Shown here in pieces: positions 1 to 8,946 of a DNA stretch of 64,000 bases (position 1 is its first letter; each line of letters starts with the position of its first letter). The position numbers were made by a program, and so were the translations under genes. The stretch is from [Pasteurella] mairii (GTDB lineage: Bacteria; Pseudomonadota; Gammaproteobacteria; Enterobacterales; Pasteurellaceae), in assembly GCA_900454475.1 (NCBI GenBank), contig UGSS01000002.1, positions 434,001 to 498,000 of the forward strand, read 5' to 3'. The notes beneath the pieces are model-generated. The model was not told the origin of the DNA, searched no databases, and saw nothing but the letters and a program-made list of their open reading frames with translations.

Positions 1-333
1 GGTGCGGATGGCTATTTGTTGAAAGACAGTGAACCGGATACCTTATTATCACAATTGCAACGCATTGCGCAAGGCGAGGTGATTTTAAGCGATTCCATCA
101 AGGATTTGCTGTTGGAAAAACGTCCGGTAGAAGAGCCTATGAAGTTATTAACTGATCGCGAAAGGGATGTGCTGCGTTTAATTGCGACTGGCTTATCCAA
201 TAAACAAATTGCTGTGCAATTGTTTATCTCGGAAGAAACAGTCAAAGTGCATATTCGCAATTTATTGCGTAAGTTAAATGTGCATTCCCGCGTGGCAGCA
301 ACAGTATTATATTTTCAGCAACAAGGCGTATAA
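1..333 (+). CDS. narP: NarP-type nitrate/nitrite response regulator, C-terminal part (5' truncated by window edge)
   Basis: The reading frame is open from base 1 and ends at a TAA at 331-333, so only the last 110 residues are present. The start GADGYLLKD is the end of a receiver domain, and a LuxR/NarL-type helix-turn-helix follows (LTDRERDVLRLIATG, then SNKQIAVQL and SEETVKVHIRNLLRKLNV). The protein would bind DNA in response to nitrate or nitrite through a NarQ/NarX-type kinase. The wording fits NarP better than NarL, and Pasteurellaceae usually carry NarP, but the specificity is inferred from family resemblance. It converges on yggS across an uptake-word hairpin. Confidence 0.85.
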   Translation, partial: GADGYLLKDSEPDTLLSQLQRIAQGEVILSDSIKDLLLEKRPVEEPMKLLTDRERDVLRLIATGLSNKQIAVQLFISEETVKVHIRNLLRKLNVHSRVAATVLYFQQQGV

Positions 334-348
334 CCCTATTAAAAAATG

Positions 349-419
349 ACCGCACTTTTTTGGTTTTATCTGTCAAGGGGACCGCTGGTGAAACTGAAAA
401 AAGTGCGGTATTTTTTTTA
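349..419. terminator. Bidirectional terminator built from two inverted uptake words
   Basis: ACCGCACTTTTTT at 349-361 is perfectly complementary to AAAAAAGTGCGGT at 397-409, with a loop of about 35 bases and a T run after the right arm. The A and T runs on both sides suit termination of both narP (+) and yggS (-). Both arms contain the exact uptake word. Confidence 0.75.
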
Positions 420-423
420 CTGA

Positions 424-1128
424 TTATTGTGCATCATATTGGCGTTCGCCGAAAATGGCAGTGCCAATTCTTACCATGGTTGAACCGCATTTTATGGCGC
501 TTGCCATATCATTGCTCATGCCCATTGACAGTGTGTCGATCGGCAATTGTGGAAATTGCTGTTGTAATTGTTGGAACAGCGCTAACATTTGCGCGAACGC
601 CTTTTCTTGTTCAGCTGGATCGTTGCTGGCTTGCGGAATTGCCATCAGTCCGCGCAAACATAAGTGCGGTAAATTTTCCACGTGTTTTGCTAATGCTAAC
701 ATCTCTTGTGGTGCAATACCCGATTTGCTTTCTTCATTGCTAATATTAATTTGAATTAGCACATTTAGCGGCTTTTTATAATGCGGACGTTGTTCGTTGA
801 GACGATCAGCGATTTTGGCGCGATCTAAGGTTTGCATCCAATCAAAATTTTCCGCCACAAGACGAGATTTATTGGATTGCAAGGGACCGATAAAATGCCA
901 TTCTAAGGCAATTTGTTGCTGCTCAAAATAATGAATTTTTTCGACGCCTTCTTGCACATAATTCTCGCCAAAGGCGATTTGACCGGCTTGATAGGCTTGC
1001 AAAATATCGGCTACGGGTTTGGTTTTGCTGACCGCCAATAATTTGACACTTTGCGGATCTTTTTGAGTGTGCTCACAAATTTGTTTTATGTGCTGGTAAA
1101 CAGTGACTAAATTTTCTTTTATTTGCAT
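424..1128 (-). CDS. yggS: YggS/PROSC family pyridoxal 5'-phosphate homeostasis protein
   Basis: This 234-residue protein matches the usual family length and has a single fold-type III PLP barrel. The PLP lysine is expected at K35 in LLAVSKTKP. Other family signatures are FGENYVQEG, EWHFIGPLQSNKS, LIQINISNEESKSG and the C-terminal LSMGMSNDMASAI with GTAIFGER. The family binds PLP without known enzymatic activity and buffers the free PLP pool, affecting amino-acid metabolism. It stands alone here, converging on narP and divergent from the thr operon. The gene contains one exact uptake word (662-670). Confidence 0.93.
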   Translation of the reverse strand: MQIKENLVTVYQHIKQICEHTQKDPQSVKLLAVSKTKPVADILQAYQAGQIAFGENYVQEGVEKIHYFEQQQIALEWHFIGPLQSNKSRLVAENFDWMQTLDRAKIADRLNEQRPHYKKPLNVLIQINISNEESKSGIAPQEMLALAKHVENLPHLCLRGLMAIPQASNDPAEQEKAFAQMLALFQQLQQQFPQLPIDTLSMGMSNDMASAIKCGSTMVRIGTAIFGERQYDAQ

Positions 1129-1253
1129 GACTAGTATTACCCGTGATTATGATATTGGAGTATTAAGTATTTGGGGTTAGGAAAAATAATTTTACCTGAA
1201 ATAGACTAGATTGAGAAAAATTTATGAAAAAAAACGATTTTTTTATTTTCTAT

Positions 1254-1282
1254 TTGACAATGATGTAAAATTTCGGTATTTC
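1254..1282 (+). promoter_or_regulatory. Probable thr operon promoter
   Basis: A perfect -35 hexamer TTGACA lies at 1254-1259. Seventeen bases on is TATTTC (1277-1282), a plausible but imperfect -10. It is 41 bases upstream of the leader peptide. The -35 is convincing; the exact -10 is inferred. Confidence 0.55.
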
Positions 1283-1322
1283 TAACATACATTCTATTTG
1301 TAACGTATTAGTAAGACAGATT

Positions 1323-1391
1323 ATGGCACAACGTACGACCTTCGCAACCATTATTATGATGACCATTATTATGCTTAATGGAGCGGGTTAG
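1323..1391 (+). CDS. thrL: Threonine operon leader peptide (ThrL-like, 22 residues)
   Basis: A short frame ATG...TAG encodes 22 residues that include the run TTFATIIMMTIIM. Threonine (ACG, ACC, ACC, ACC) and isoleucine (four ATT) codons are strongly over-represented, as expected for a leader that senses Thr-tRNA and Ile-tRNA. It lies between the promoter and the attenuator hairpin upstream of thrA. Stalling at these codons would leave the segment GCGGGTT (1383-1389), just before the stop codon, free to form an antiterminator. The frame is too short for homology alone; its position and composition support it. Confidence 0.85.
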   Translation: MAQRTTFATIIMMTIIMLNGAG

Positions 1392-1446
1392 TGCGTTAAA
1401 AAAGGAATACACCGAACCCGCATTTTATCAAATGCGGGTTTTTTTA
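1383..1446 (+). terminator. thr attenuator: terminator hairpin with competing antiterminator
   Basis: The terminator stem is AACCCGCATTT (1415-1425) with AAATGCGGGTT (1430-1440), loop TATC, followed by a T run (1439-1445). GCGGGTT at 1383-1389, overlapping the end of the leader peptide, is an exact complement of AACCCGC (1415-1421), so it can pair with the left arm and abolish the terminator. A ribosome reaching the leader stop codon would mask it; a ribosome stalled on Thr/Ile codons would not. Confidence 0.85.
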
Positions 1447-1486
1447 TGATAAATTTTAAAAATTCACAACATCTTAGGAGATTATT

Positions 1487-3934
1487 ATGCGCGTACTTAA
1501 ATTTGGAGGAACATCATTAGCCAACCCGGAACGCTTTTCACAAGCCGCCCAATTGATTGAACAGGCTCATTTGGAAGAACAAGCGGCAGGTGTTTTATCC
1601 GCGCCCGCCAAAATCACTAACCACCTCGTTGCCCTTTCTGAAAAAGCGAGTTTAAACCAGCCTACTGACAATCATTTTAACGAAGCCTTAGACATTTTCT
1701 ATAATATTATTAATGGATTACATCAAGAAAATAGCAATTTTGATTTAGCCGGGACCAAGGCATTGATTGATGCTGAATTTGCCCAAATTGAAGGGCTTTT
1801 GGCGGAAATTCGTCAAAATGGTAAAGTGGAAGATGCGGTTAAGGCAACCATTGATTCTCGTGGCGAAAAATTATCTATCGCCATGATGAAAGCGTGGTTT
1901 GAAGCCCGTGGATATGAAGTGACCTTAATTAATCCGGTCGAAAAATTGTTAGCCCATGGCGGTTATTTGGAATCGTCTGTGGATATTGAAGCATCTACCC
2001 AGCGTATTGATGCTCCCTCTATTCCGAAGAAAAATGTTGTCTTGATGGCAGGATTTACCGCCGGCAATGAAAAAGGCGAATTAGTGCTATTGGGACGTAA
2101 TGGTTCGGATTATTCCGCGGCGTGCTTAGCGGCTTGTTTAAGTGCCAGCGTGTGTGAAATTTGGACGGATGTGGATGGTGTTTATACTTGCGATCCGCGT
2201 TTGGTACCGGATGCGCGTTTGTTACCGAGCTTGTCTTACCGAGAAGCCATGGAACTCTCCTATTTCGGAGCGAAAGTAATTCATCCACGTACTATCGGTC
2301 CATTAGTGCAACCACAAATTCCTTGTTTGATCAAAAATACCGGTAACCCAAGTGCTCCAGGTTCAATTATTGATGGAAATACCACCTCAGAAGGTTTGCA
2401 AGTAAAAGGGATTACTAATTTAGATAATTTGGCTATGTTCAATATTTCTGGGCCGGGTATGCAGGGCATGGTCGGCATGGCATCACGCGTCTTTTCCGCC
2501 ATGTCAAAAGCGGGGGCTTCTGTGATCTTAATTACGCAATCATCTTCCGAATATAGCATCAGTTTCTGTGTACCGGTTAAAGCGGTGGATACGGCGAAAA
2601 TGGCGTTGGAAGCAGAATTTGAGCAAGAATTGAAAACGAATGCCTTAGAGCCGATTGATGTGATCCGCGATTTATCCATTATTTCTGTGGTTGGTGATGG
2701 GATGCGTCAAGCGAAAGGGATTGCCGCACGTTTCTTTTCAGCCTTAGCACAAGCTAATATCAGTATTGTTGCCATTGCCCAAGGGTCATCAGAACGTTCT
2801 ATTTCCGCTGTGGTCGCGCAAAATAAAGCGATTGAAGCAGTGAAGGCAACGCACCAAGTGTTATTTAATAACAAAAAAGTGGTGGATATGTTTTTAGTCG
2901 GTGTTGGTGGCGTTGGCAGTGAATTGATCGAGCAAGTAAAAAATCAAAAAGAATATTTGGCAAAGAAGGATATTGAAATTCGCGTTTGTGCCTTAGCTAA
3001 TTCCAATAAGATGTTATTAGATGAGCGCGGTTTGGATTTGACCAACTGGCAAGAACAATTGGCAAATGCAACCCAACCGTCAGATTTTGATGTATTACTT
3101 TCCTTTATTAAATTGCACCATGTGGTTAATCCGGTATTTGTGGATTGTACTACCGCTGAAAGCGTTGCTGGTTTATATGCACGCGCATTGGAAGAAGGCT
3201 TCCACGTAGTGACGCCGAATAAGAAAGCGAACACGCGCGAGATAGAATATTACAATCAAGTACGCGCCAATGCGCGTAAAAATCAGCGTAAATTCTTATA
3301 TGATACCAATGTTGGTGCTGGGTTGCCGGTCATTGAAAATTTACAAAATTTATTGGCGGCAGGGGATGAAGTAAATCGTTTTAACGGAATTTTATCCGGT
3401 TCCTTATCCTTTATTTTTGGCAAGTTGGAGGAGGGATTATCTTTATCAGAAGTGACCGCACTTGCTCGCGAGAAAGGGTTTACCGAACCGGATCCACGCG
3501 ATGATCTTTCCGGACAGGATGTGGCGCGTAAATTATTAATTCTTGCTCGCGAAACCGGTTTGCAAATTGAATTAGATGATGTGGAAGTCGAAAGCGTATT
3601 GCCACAGGGCTTTGCTGAAGGGAAAAGTGCGGATGAATTTATGGCACTTTTACCACAATTAGATGCGGAATTTGCAACGCGTGTTGCAAACGCCAAAGCC
3701 GCCGGCAAAGTATTGCGCTATGTAGGACAAATTGAAAACGGGCATTGTAAAGTTTCCATTCTTGAAGTGGATGCAGATGATCCATTATATAAAGTGAAAA
3801 ATGGGGAAAATGCGCTTGCATTTTATACCCGCTATTATCATCCTATTCCATTATTATTGCGTGGTTATGGCGCTGGTAATGCGGTGACCGCAGCGGGGAT
3901 TTTTGCCGATATATTGAGAACGCTACAACATTAA
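1487..3934 (+). CDS. thrA: Bifunctional aspartokinase I / homoserine dehydrogenase I
   Basis: The 815-residue protein catalyses the first and third steps from aspartate to threonine. Residues 1-290 are the aspartokinase ([10 protein letters not shown] at 4-13, [23 protein letters not shown]). Next come two ACT regulatory repeats (about 310-460) for threonine feedback. The homoserine dehydrogenase begins near 468 with the Rossmann loop [11 protein letters not shown] and includes NKKANT and [13 protein letters not shown] Shine-Dalgarno TTAGGAG precedes ATG 1487. It is the first structural gene after the attenuator, and its stop overlaps the region before thrB. The length is close to the 820 residues of E. 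coli ThrA. Confidence 0.98.
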   Translation: MRVLKFGGTSLANPERFSQAAQLIEQAHLEEQAAGVLSAPAKITNHLVALSEKASLNQPTDNHFNEALDIFYNIINGLHQENSNFDLAGTKALIDAEFAQIEGLLAEIRQNGKVEDAVKATIDSRGEKLSIAMMKAWFEARGYEVTLINPVEKLLAHGGYLESSVDIEASTQRIDAPSIPKKNVVLMAGFTAGNEKGELVLLGRNGSDYSAACLAACLSASVCEIWTDVDGVYTCDPRLVPDARLLPSLSYREAMELSYFGAKVIHPRTIGPLVQPQIPCLIKNTGNPSAPGSIIDGNTTSEGLQVKGITNLDNLAMFNISGPGMQGMVGMASRVFSAMSKAGASVILITQSSSEYSISFCVPVKAVDTAKMALEAEFEQELKTNALEPIDVIRDLSIISVVGDGMRQAKGIAARFFSALAQANISIVAIAQGSSERSISAVVAQNKAIEAVKATHQVLFNNKKVVDMFLVGVGGVGSELIEQVKNQKEYLAKKDIEIRVCALANSNKMLLDERGLDLTNWQEQLANATQPSDFDVLLSFIKLHHVVNPVFVDCTTAESVAGLYARALEEGFHVVTPNKKANTREIEYYNQVRANARKNQRKFLYDTNVGAGLPVIENLQNLLAAGDEVNRFNGILSGSLSFIFGKLEEGLSLSEVTALAREKGFTEPDPRDDLSGQDVARKLLILARETGLQIELDDVEVESVLPQGFAEGKSADEFMALLPQLDAEFATRVANAKAAGKVLRYVGQIENGHCKVSILEVDADDPLYKVKNGENALAFYTRYYHPIPLLLRGYGAGNAVTAAGIFADILRTLQH

Positions 3935-3948
3935 TGAGGGGAGCGAGA

Positions 3949-4893
3949 ATGCTTAGAATTTATGCGCCGGCATCAAGTGCTAATATTAGTGTCGGATTTG
4001 ATACCTTGGGGGCGGCAATCTCCCCCATTAACGGTTCTTTACTCGGAGATGTGGTTCAAATTGACGAAATTGCCAGTGGTTTTGAGTTAGAAAGTGCGGG
4101 TTATTTTGTGCGTAAATTGCCAAAAGAACCGCAAAAAAATATTGTTTATCAGGCATATGTGCTGTTTAGTGAACGTTTGAAGTTGCGCAATGTCGCGGTT
4201 AAAGCCTTGCGTTTAACGCTAGAGAAAAATATGCCGATCGGGTCTGGTTTAGGATCGAGTGCCTGTTCTATTGTAGCGGCGCTGGTTGCGTTGAATAAAT
4301 TCCATGAGGAACCTTTCTCAAAAATGGAGTTATTGGAGATGATGGGGGAATTGGAAGGGCGTATTTCCGGTTCCATCCATTATGATAATGTGGCGCCTTG
4401 CTATTTAGGTGGGGTACAATTAATGGTACAATCTCTCGGCAATATTTGCCAAACACTCCCATTTTTTGATCATTGGTATTGGGTGTTGGCGTATCCAGGG
4501 ATTGAAGTTTCTACAGCACAGGCGCGAGCCATTTTACCGAAAAGTTATACCCGCCAAGATGTCATTGCACATGGTCGTCATTTGGGGAGTTTTGTGCATG
4601 CTTGCCATACACAACAGGAAGCCTTAGCGGCTTATATGATGCAAGATGTGATCGCCGAGCCTTATCGAGAAGCGTTATTACCGAATTTTGCCGAAGTCAA
4701 ACAAGCGGTGCGTGATTTTGGGGCGCTGGCTTGCGGGATTTCTGGTTCTGGTCCGACGATTTTTGCAATTGCACCGGATCTGAATATTGCCATGAAGTTA
4801 TCCACGTATTTGGAAAATCATTATTTGCAAAACAATGAAGGATTTGTGCATATTTGCCAGGTGGACAATCAAGGAGCAAGAGAACTTGATTAA
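3949..4893 (+). CDS. thrB: Homoserine kinase
   Basis: ThrB phosphorylates homoserine to O-phosphohomoserine. The GHMP-kinase ATP loop is [12 protein letters not shown], and the N-terminus [21 protein letters not shown] matches family starts. I chose ATG 3949 rather than ATG 3934, which overlaps the thrA stop, because the strong Shine-Dalgarno GAGGGGAG lies just upstream of 3949 and the product (314 residues) then matches the family length. The C-terminal motif [14 protein letters not shown] is also present. It is the second gene of the thr operon. Confidence 0.96.
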   Translation: MLRIYAPASSANISVGFDTLGAAISPINGSLLGDVVQIDEIASGFELESAGYFVRKLPKEPQKNIVYQAYVLFSERLKLRNVAVKALRLTLEKNMPIGSGLGSSACSIVAALVALNKFHEEPFSKMELLEMMGELEGRISGSIHYDNVAPCYLGGVQLMVQSLGNICQTLPFFDHWYWVLAYPGIEVSTAQARAILPKSYTRQDVIAHGRHLGSFVHACHTQQEALAAYMMQDVIAEPYREALLPNFAEVKQAVRDFGALACGISGSGPTIFAIAPDLNIAMKLSTYLENHYLQNNEGFVHICQVDNQGARELD

Positions 4894-4953
4894 CTTATTA
4901 AGTTAATTCAGAATCTGATGCCATAGTTTTAATTTGAATAACCGGAGGGGCTT

Positions 4954-5451
4954 ATGAAAAAGTATAGTGCGGTCATTTTTACCGCGATTTTAGGCGTTAT
5001 TTGCACAACAACTGCCTCAGCTAAATTGGAAAGTGCCGATCAAGGCATTTATATTGTCACAGACAAGGATAATAATGTGCTTGTTGGATATCGTTTTACT
5101 TCAATGGGGAAATATTGGACAACGGATATTTTGCAGAATAATCAATGGAATAACGTTGTTTGTACGCAGAATAAACCCTGTCGTTTGACGACCAGTTCAA
5201 AGGCAACAATGAAACGTTTTTTCGCTAAACATCCAGACGTGATCAATGTTATTGATAAAAAATTTTCTGGGCTGTCGCTTTCTTGCGCGGATGTGAAAGA
5301 ATTTGCTTTTTGTAAATTGTCCGAACCAAAGAATACAACGTATTTACTGGTCAATAAAGATTCTGCTGTAACGGTGTTAAATAAATATCAACCTCAAACA
5401 CAACAATCAGTGCCTGCGCCGGTACAACAAAAAAAAGATGAAGGTAAATAA
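4954..5451 (+). CDS. Small secreted protein of unknown function, embedded in the thr operon
   Basis: I do not recognise this 165-residue protein. It begins with a typical Sec signal peptide (MKKYSAVIFTAILGVICTTTASA, likely cut after ASA) and has no further membrane segment, so it is probably periplasmic. Four cysteines lie in the mature part as two close pairs (VVCTQNKPC and LSCADVKEFAFC), suggesting disulfides. The C-terminus is rich in Q, P and K. A strong Shine-Dalgarno GGAGGGG precedes it, and its TAA overlaps the thrC ATG by one base, so it appears co-transcribed and perhaps translationally coupled with thrC. A periplasmic protein is unexpected in an amino-acid biosynthesis operon. Confidence 0.8.
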   Translation: MKKYSAVIFTAILGVICTTTASAKLESADQGIYIVTDKDNNVLVGYRFTSMGKYWTTDILQNNQWNNVVCTQNKPCRLTTSSKATMKRFFAKHPDVINVIDKKFSGLSLSCADVKEFAFCKLSEPKNTTYLLVNKDSAVTVLNKYQPQTQQSVPAPVQQKKDEGK

Positions 5452-6725
5452 TGAATTTATACAATATCAAACATCCTGAAGAACAAATGAATTTTGCCCA
5501 AGCGGTACGCCAAGGCTTGGGTAAAAACCAGGGATTATTTTTTCCTGAAACTATCCCAACCTTAGACAATATCGACGAATTATTAGCTTTGCCATTGGTC
5601 GAACGTAGCCAAAAAATCTTAGGCGCATTAATTGGCGAAGAAATTCCGGCGGATAAATTAAATGCCATGGTGAAAAATGCCTTTACTTTCTCAGCACCGG
5701 TGGCAAAAGTGGAGGACGGTATTTATGCCTTAGAATTATTCCATGGTCCAACGCTTGCCTTTAAAGATTTCGGCGGTCGTTTTATGGCACAAGCCCTTGC
5801 CACCTTACGTGGAGATGGAAAAATTACCATTTTAACCGCAACATCAGGCGATACCGGCGCGGCAGTTGCGCACGCGTTTTACGGTTTAGAAAATATCGAC
5901 GTAGTAATTTTGTATCCAAAAGGCAAAATTAGTCCGTTACAAGAAAAATTATTCTGTACTCTCGGCGGCAATATTCGCACGGTGGCGATTAAATCAGATT
6001 TTGATGCTTGCCAAGCCTTAGTTAAACAAGCTTTCGACGACGCAGAATTACGTCAAACAATCGGTTTAAATTCAGCAAACTCAATTAATATCAGTCGTTT
6101 ATTAGCGCAAGTTTGCTATTATTTTGAGGCGGTGGCGCAATTGCCTAAAGCCGAGCGTAACAATTTGGTGGTTTCCGTGCCTAGCGGTAATTTTGGTAAT
6201 TTAACCGCTGGTTTAATTGCGAAATCCTTAGGATTGCCAATTAAGCGCTTTGTTGCCTCCACAAATGCTAACGATACAGTGCCGCGTTATTTGGCAAGCG
6301 GAAATTGGGATCCGAAAGCGACGGTAGCAACCTTATCTAATGCTATGGATGTTAGTCGTCCAAACAACTGGCCTCGTGTGGAGGAATTGTTTAAACGTAA
6401 CGGTTGGGCGCTAACTGATTTAGGCGCTGGCGCGTTAAGCGATGCGGAAACAGAAGATGCCTTAAAAACGCAATATGCGAAAGGTTATTTATGTGAACCC
6501 CATGGCGCAATTGCCTACCAAGTGTTAAAAGATCAACTGCAAGCGGATGAAACCGGTTTATTCCTTTGTACTGCGCACCCAGCGAAATTTAAAGAAAGCG
6601 TTGAACGTATTTTAAATATCGAATTACCATTACCAGAAGCCTTGGATAAACATAATAAATTACCACTGCTTTCAGACGAAATGGATGCGGATTTCGCGCA
6701 ATTACGTGCGTATTTGTTAAAGTAA
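5451..6725 (+). CDS. thrC: Threonine synthase
   Basis: The 424-residue PLP enzyme converts O-phosphohomoserine to threonine. The PLP lysine is K105 in LAFKDFGGRF. The phosphate-binding motifs TATSGDTGAA and VPSGNFGN are present, and the N-terminus MNLYNIKHPEEQMNFAQAV is typical of the family. It is the last gene of the thr operon and starts inside the stop codon of the preceding secreted-protein gene (TAATG). A REP-like hairpin terminator follows. Confidence 0.98.
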   Translation: MNLYNIKHPEEQMNFAQAVRQGLGKNQGLFFPETIPTLDNIDELLALPLVERSQKILGALIGEEIPADKLNAMVKNAFTFSAPVAKVEDGIYALELFHGPTLAFKDFGGRFMAQALATLRGDGKITILTATSGDTGAAVAHAFYGLENIDVVILYPKGKISPLQEKLFCTLGGNIRTVAIKSDFDACQALVKQAFDDAELRQTIGLNSANSINISRLLAQVCYYFEAVAQLPKAERNNLVVSVPSGNFGNLTAGLIAKSLGLPIKRFVASTNANDTVPRYLASGNWDPKATVATLSNAMDVSRPNNWPRVEELFKRNGWALTDLGAGALSDAETEDALKTQYAKGYLCEPHGAIAYQVLKDQLQADETGLFLCTAHPAKFKESVERILNIELPLPEALDKHNKLPLLSDEMDADFAQLRAYLLK

Positions 6726-6753
6726 ATCCAACGGACGCAAAGTTAGCGTGCTA

Positions 6754-6787
6754 GTAGGGACGCCACGCTTGGCGTCCTTTCTCTTTT
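6754..6787 (+). terminator. Terminator of the thr operon, with GTAG-type REP character
   Basis: GGACGCC (6758-6764) pairs with GGCGTCC (6771-6777) around the loop ACGCTT, followed by a T-rich tract. The stem is directly preceded by GTAG (6754-6757), the tetranucleotide seen beside the other REP-like palindromes at 7152, 8947 and 46782. Confidence 0.75.
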
Positions 6788-6799
6788 TAAGGAATTTCT

Positions 6800-7147
6800 A
6801 TGATCACTGTTTATGGTATCAAAAACTGCGACACTGTGAAAAAAGCCCTAAAATGGCTTACAGATCACCATATTGAACACAAACTTCACGATTACCGCGT
6901 GGACGGTTTAGACCCGAATTTTTTAACCCAAGCCGAGGCACAATTTGGTTGGGAAGCCTTAGTCAATAAACGCAGCACTACATGGCGCAACCTTGATGAA
7001 AATATCAAAAAAACGCTCGATAAATCGACCGCACTTTCTGTGCTTGCAGAGCAACCCACCTTAATCAAACGCCCGATTATTTTGCAAGATAACGTAGCGT
7101 TGATTGGGTTTGATGCTGATGAATATGCAAAAGTATTAGGAGCTTAA
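6800..7147 (+). CDS. yffB: ArsC/Spx-family thioredoxin-fold protein YffB
   Basis: This 115-residue protein has the ArsC-like fold start MITVYGIKNCDTVKKALKWL, with a single active-site-type cysteine (C10) rather than a CxxC pair. The mid-region WEALVNKRSTTWRNL and late IKRPIIL are family signatures. The family resembles arsenate reductase, but arsenate reduction has not been the established role of the YffB branch, so I do not assign a substrate. Its place upstream of dapE matches E. coli and H. influenzae, here with the REP/RAYT insertion between them. Confidence 0.9.
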   Translation: MITVYGIKNCDTVKKALKWLTDHHIEHKLHDYRVDGLDPNFLTQAEAQFGWEALVNKRSTTWRNLDENIKKTLDKSTALSVLAEQPTLIKRPIILQDNVALIGFDADEYAKVLGA

Positions 7148-7151
7148 TCGC

Positions 7152-7227
7152 GTAGGGTGGGCATCCCTGCCCACCAATCACGATTTGTGGATAAATAATA
7201 AATGGTGGGCAAGGATGCCCACCCTAC
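7152..7227. repeat. Inverted pair of GTAG-type REP palindromes (BIME-like)
   Basis: Two nearly identical hairpins face each other. The first is GTAG (7152-7155) plus GGTGGGCA/TGCCCACC (7156-7163 and 7168-7175, loop TCCC). The second is GGTGGGCA/TGCCCACC (7204-7211 and 7216-7223, loop AGGA) followed by CTAC (7224-7227), the complement of GTAG. A GTAG foot beside a palindrome is characteristic of REPs mobilised by RAYT transposases, and a RAYT-like gene starts 14 bases downstream. Confidence 0.85.
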
Positions 7228-7241
7228 GTAGAGGGATTAAT

Positions 7242-7778
7242 ATGCCAAATTATCGTCGTGACCTTACTGAAGGTGGAATGTATTTTTTTACGGTAGTATT
7301 GGAAAATCGACAAAGTTAGTTATTAAGCAAGTATATCGATGAGTTCCGGAGTGCATATGTGGAAACGCAAAAATTTTATCCATTCAAAACGGAAGCTGTA
7401 TGCATATTGCCAGATCATTTTCATTTGATAATGCAATTACCTGATAATGATGATAATTATTCAGTTAGAATACAAAATATTAAGCGTAATTTTACTAAGC
7501 GCTTACCTAATTGTCTTAGACAATTAACCGATAGTAAATATAAACATCGAGAAGCCGGCATTTGGCAACGGCGATTTTGGGAACATTTTATCCGGGATGA
7601 ACAAGATTTAAATAATCATATTGATTATATTTACTATAATCCAGTAAAGCATGGATATGTAACAAAAGTCTCCGATTGGGAATATTCTTCTTTTCATCGA
7701 GATGTTCAAAAAGGAATTTTTGAACTAGATTGGGGCGGAGATATTTCCGAATTATTAATAAATTTAGATTATGAATAA
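7242..7778 (+). pseudogene. REP-associated tyrosine transposase (RAYT, IS200/IS605-like Y1 family), interrupted by a stop codon
   Basis: The frame from ATG 7242 reads MPNYRRDLTEGGMYFFTVVLENRQS, meets TAG at 7317-7319, and resumes in the same frame as LLSKYIDEFRSAYVETQKF to the TAA at 7776-7778. The joined product of 178 residues has the RAYT layout: N-terminal MPNYRR, the HUH metal motif LPDHFHLIMQLP, and the catalytic-tyrosine region HIDYIYYNPVKHGYV. RAYTs are single-copy domesticated transposases that act on REP sequences. No frameshift is seen, so one nonsense change separates it from an intact gene. Readthrough or a GTG restart at 7359 would be possible but would lose the N-terminus. REP-like palindromes flank it. 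Confidence 0.88.
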
Positions 7779-7783
7779 CGGTT

Positions 7784-7802
7784 GGCTAGCAAGCCCCCCC
7801 TA
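7784..7802 (-). repeat. Degenerate REP-like element downstream of the RAYT remnant
   Basis: GGCT/AGCC (7784-7787 and 7792-7795) is followed by a C run and CTAC at 7799-7802, the same orientation as the second arm at 7224-7227. The stem is short, so this is a weak copy. Confidence 0.4.
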
Positions 7803-7813
7803 CGAAGTTGCTT

Positions 7814-8944
7814 ATGAAAAACGAAATTATTAATCTCGCCCAAAACTTAATCCGTCGTCCGTCCATTTCCCCAGATGACCAAGGTTGTCAGCAAATGATT
7901 GCAGAGCGTTTGGCGAAATTAGGTTTTGACATTGAATGGATGAATTTTGGTGAGACCACAAATTTGTGGGCAAAACATGGTTCAAGCAAGCCTTTAGTGG
8001 CGTTTGCAGGGCATACGGATGTTGTGCCGACAGGTGATGAAAGCCAATGGCAATATCCGCCATTTAGCGCAGAAATTATAGGTGATATTCTGTATGGGCG
8101 TGGCGCAGCGGATATGAAAGGATCGCTTGCTTCGATGATTGTGGCGGCGGAAGAATATATCAACGCTAACCCGAACCACAAGGGGACAATCGCTTTTTTA
8201 ATTACTTCAGACGAAGAAGCCGCCGCAAAAGATGGGACAACGAAAGTGGTGGATGTCTTAATGGCACGTGGTGAGCTGATTGATTATTGCATGGTGGGCG
8301 AACCGTCCAGTAGTCAAACGCTGGGCGATATTGTGAAAAATGGTCGTCGTGGTTCAATTACGGGCAACCTTTATATTCAAGGCATTCAAGGGCATGTAGC
8401 CTATCCCCATTTGGCGGAAAATCCAGTGCATAAAGCCGCGCCATTTTTAACGGAATTAACGCAATATCAATGGGATAAGGGCAACGAGTTTTTCCCACCG
8501 ACAAGTTTGCAAATTGCCAATATTCAAGCGGGTACAGGTAGTAATAATGTGATCCCTGGCGAGCTTTATGTGCAATTTAATCTGCGTTATTGCACTGAAG
8601 TAACGGACGAAATCATCAAAAATAAAGTGGCAGAAATGCTACAAAAACATGGTTTAAACCATCATATTGACTGGAATTTATCAGGTAAGCCATTTCTAAC
8701 CAAACCGAATAAATTAGTGAAAGCTGTGGTAGACAGCCTTGAGCAAATTGTCGGCATTACACCCAAACTTGATACGGGTGGTGGTACATCAGACGCCCGT
8801 TTTATTGCGTTAATGGGCGGAGAAGTGGTGGAGTTGGGTCCGTTAAATACCACTATCCATAAAGTAAATGAATGCGTTAGCGTACATGATTTAGTGACGC
8901 TAGGCGAGGTTTACAACCAAATGTTGGTTAACCTTTTGGATTAA
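7814..8944 (+). CDS. dapE: Succinyl-diaminopimelate desuccinylase
   Basis: DapE hydrolyses N-succinyl-LL-diaminopimelate in the lysine and peptidoglycan-precursor pathway. The M20 zinc-peptidase ligands appear in order: [36 protein letters not shown] and the C-terminal [12 protein letters not shown]. The sequence is very close to the H. influenzae enzyme ([31 protein letters not shown]). The in-frame TTG at 7808 is an alternative start, but ATG 7814 gives 376 residues, the family length. The leader upstream is the remnant of the REP/RAYT insertion, which separates the gene from yffB. Confidence 0.97.
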   Translation: MKNEIINLAQNLIRRPSISPDDQGCQQMIAERLAKLGFDIEWMNFGETTNLWAKHGSSKPLVAFAGHTDVVPTGDESQWQYPPFSAEIIGDILYGRGAADMKGSLASMIVAAEEYINANPNHKGTIAFLITSDEEAAAKDGTTKVVDVLMARGELIDYCMVGEPSSSQTLGDIVKNGRRGSITGNLYIQGIQGHVAYPHLAENPVHKAAPFLTELTQYQWDKGNEFFPPTSLQIANIQAGTGSNNVIPGELYVQFNLRYCTEVTDEIIKNKVAEMLQKHGLNHHIDWNLSGKPFLTKPNKLVKAVVDSLEQIVGITPKLDTGGGTSDARFIALMGGEVVELGPLNTTIHKVNECVSVHDLVTLGEVYNQMLVNLLD

Positions 8945-8946
8945 CT

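Noticed and set aside
3934-3948. ATG 3934 as thrB start, overlapping the thrA stop
   Set aside because: The Shine-Dalgarno GAGGGGAG lies downstream of it and just before ATG 3949, and the latter gives the family N-terminus.
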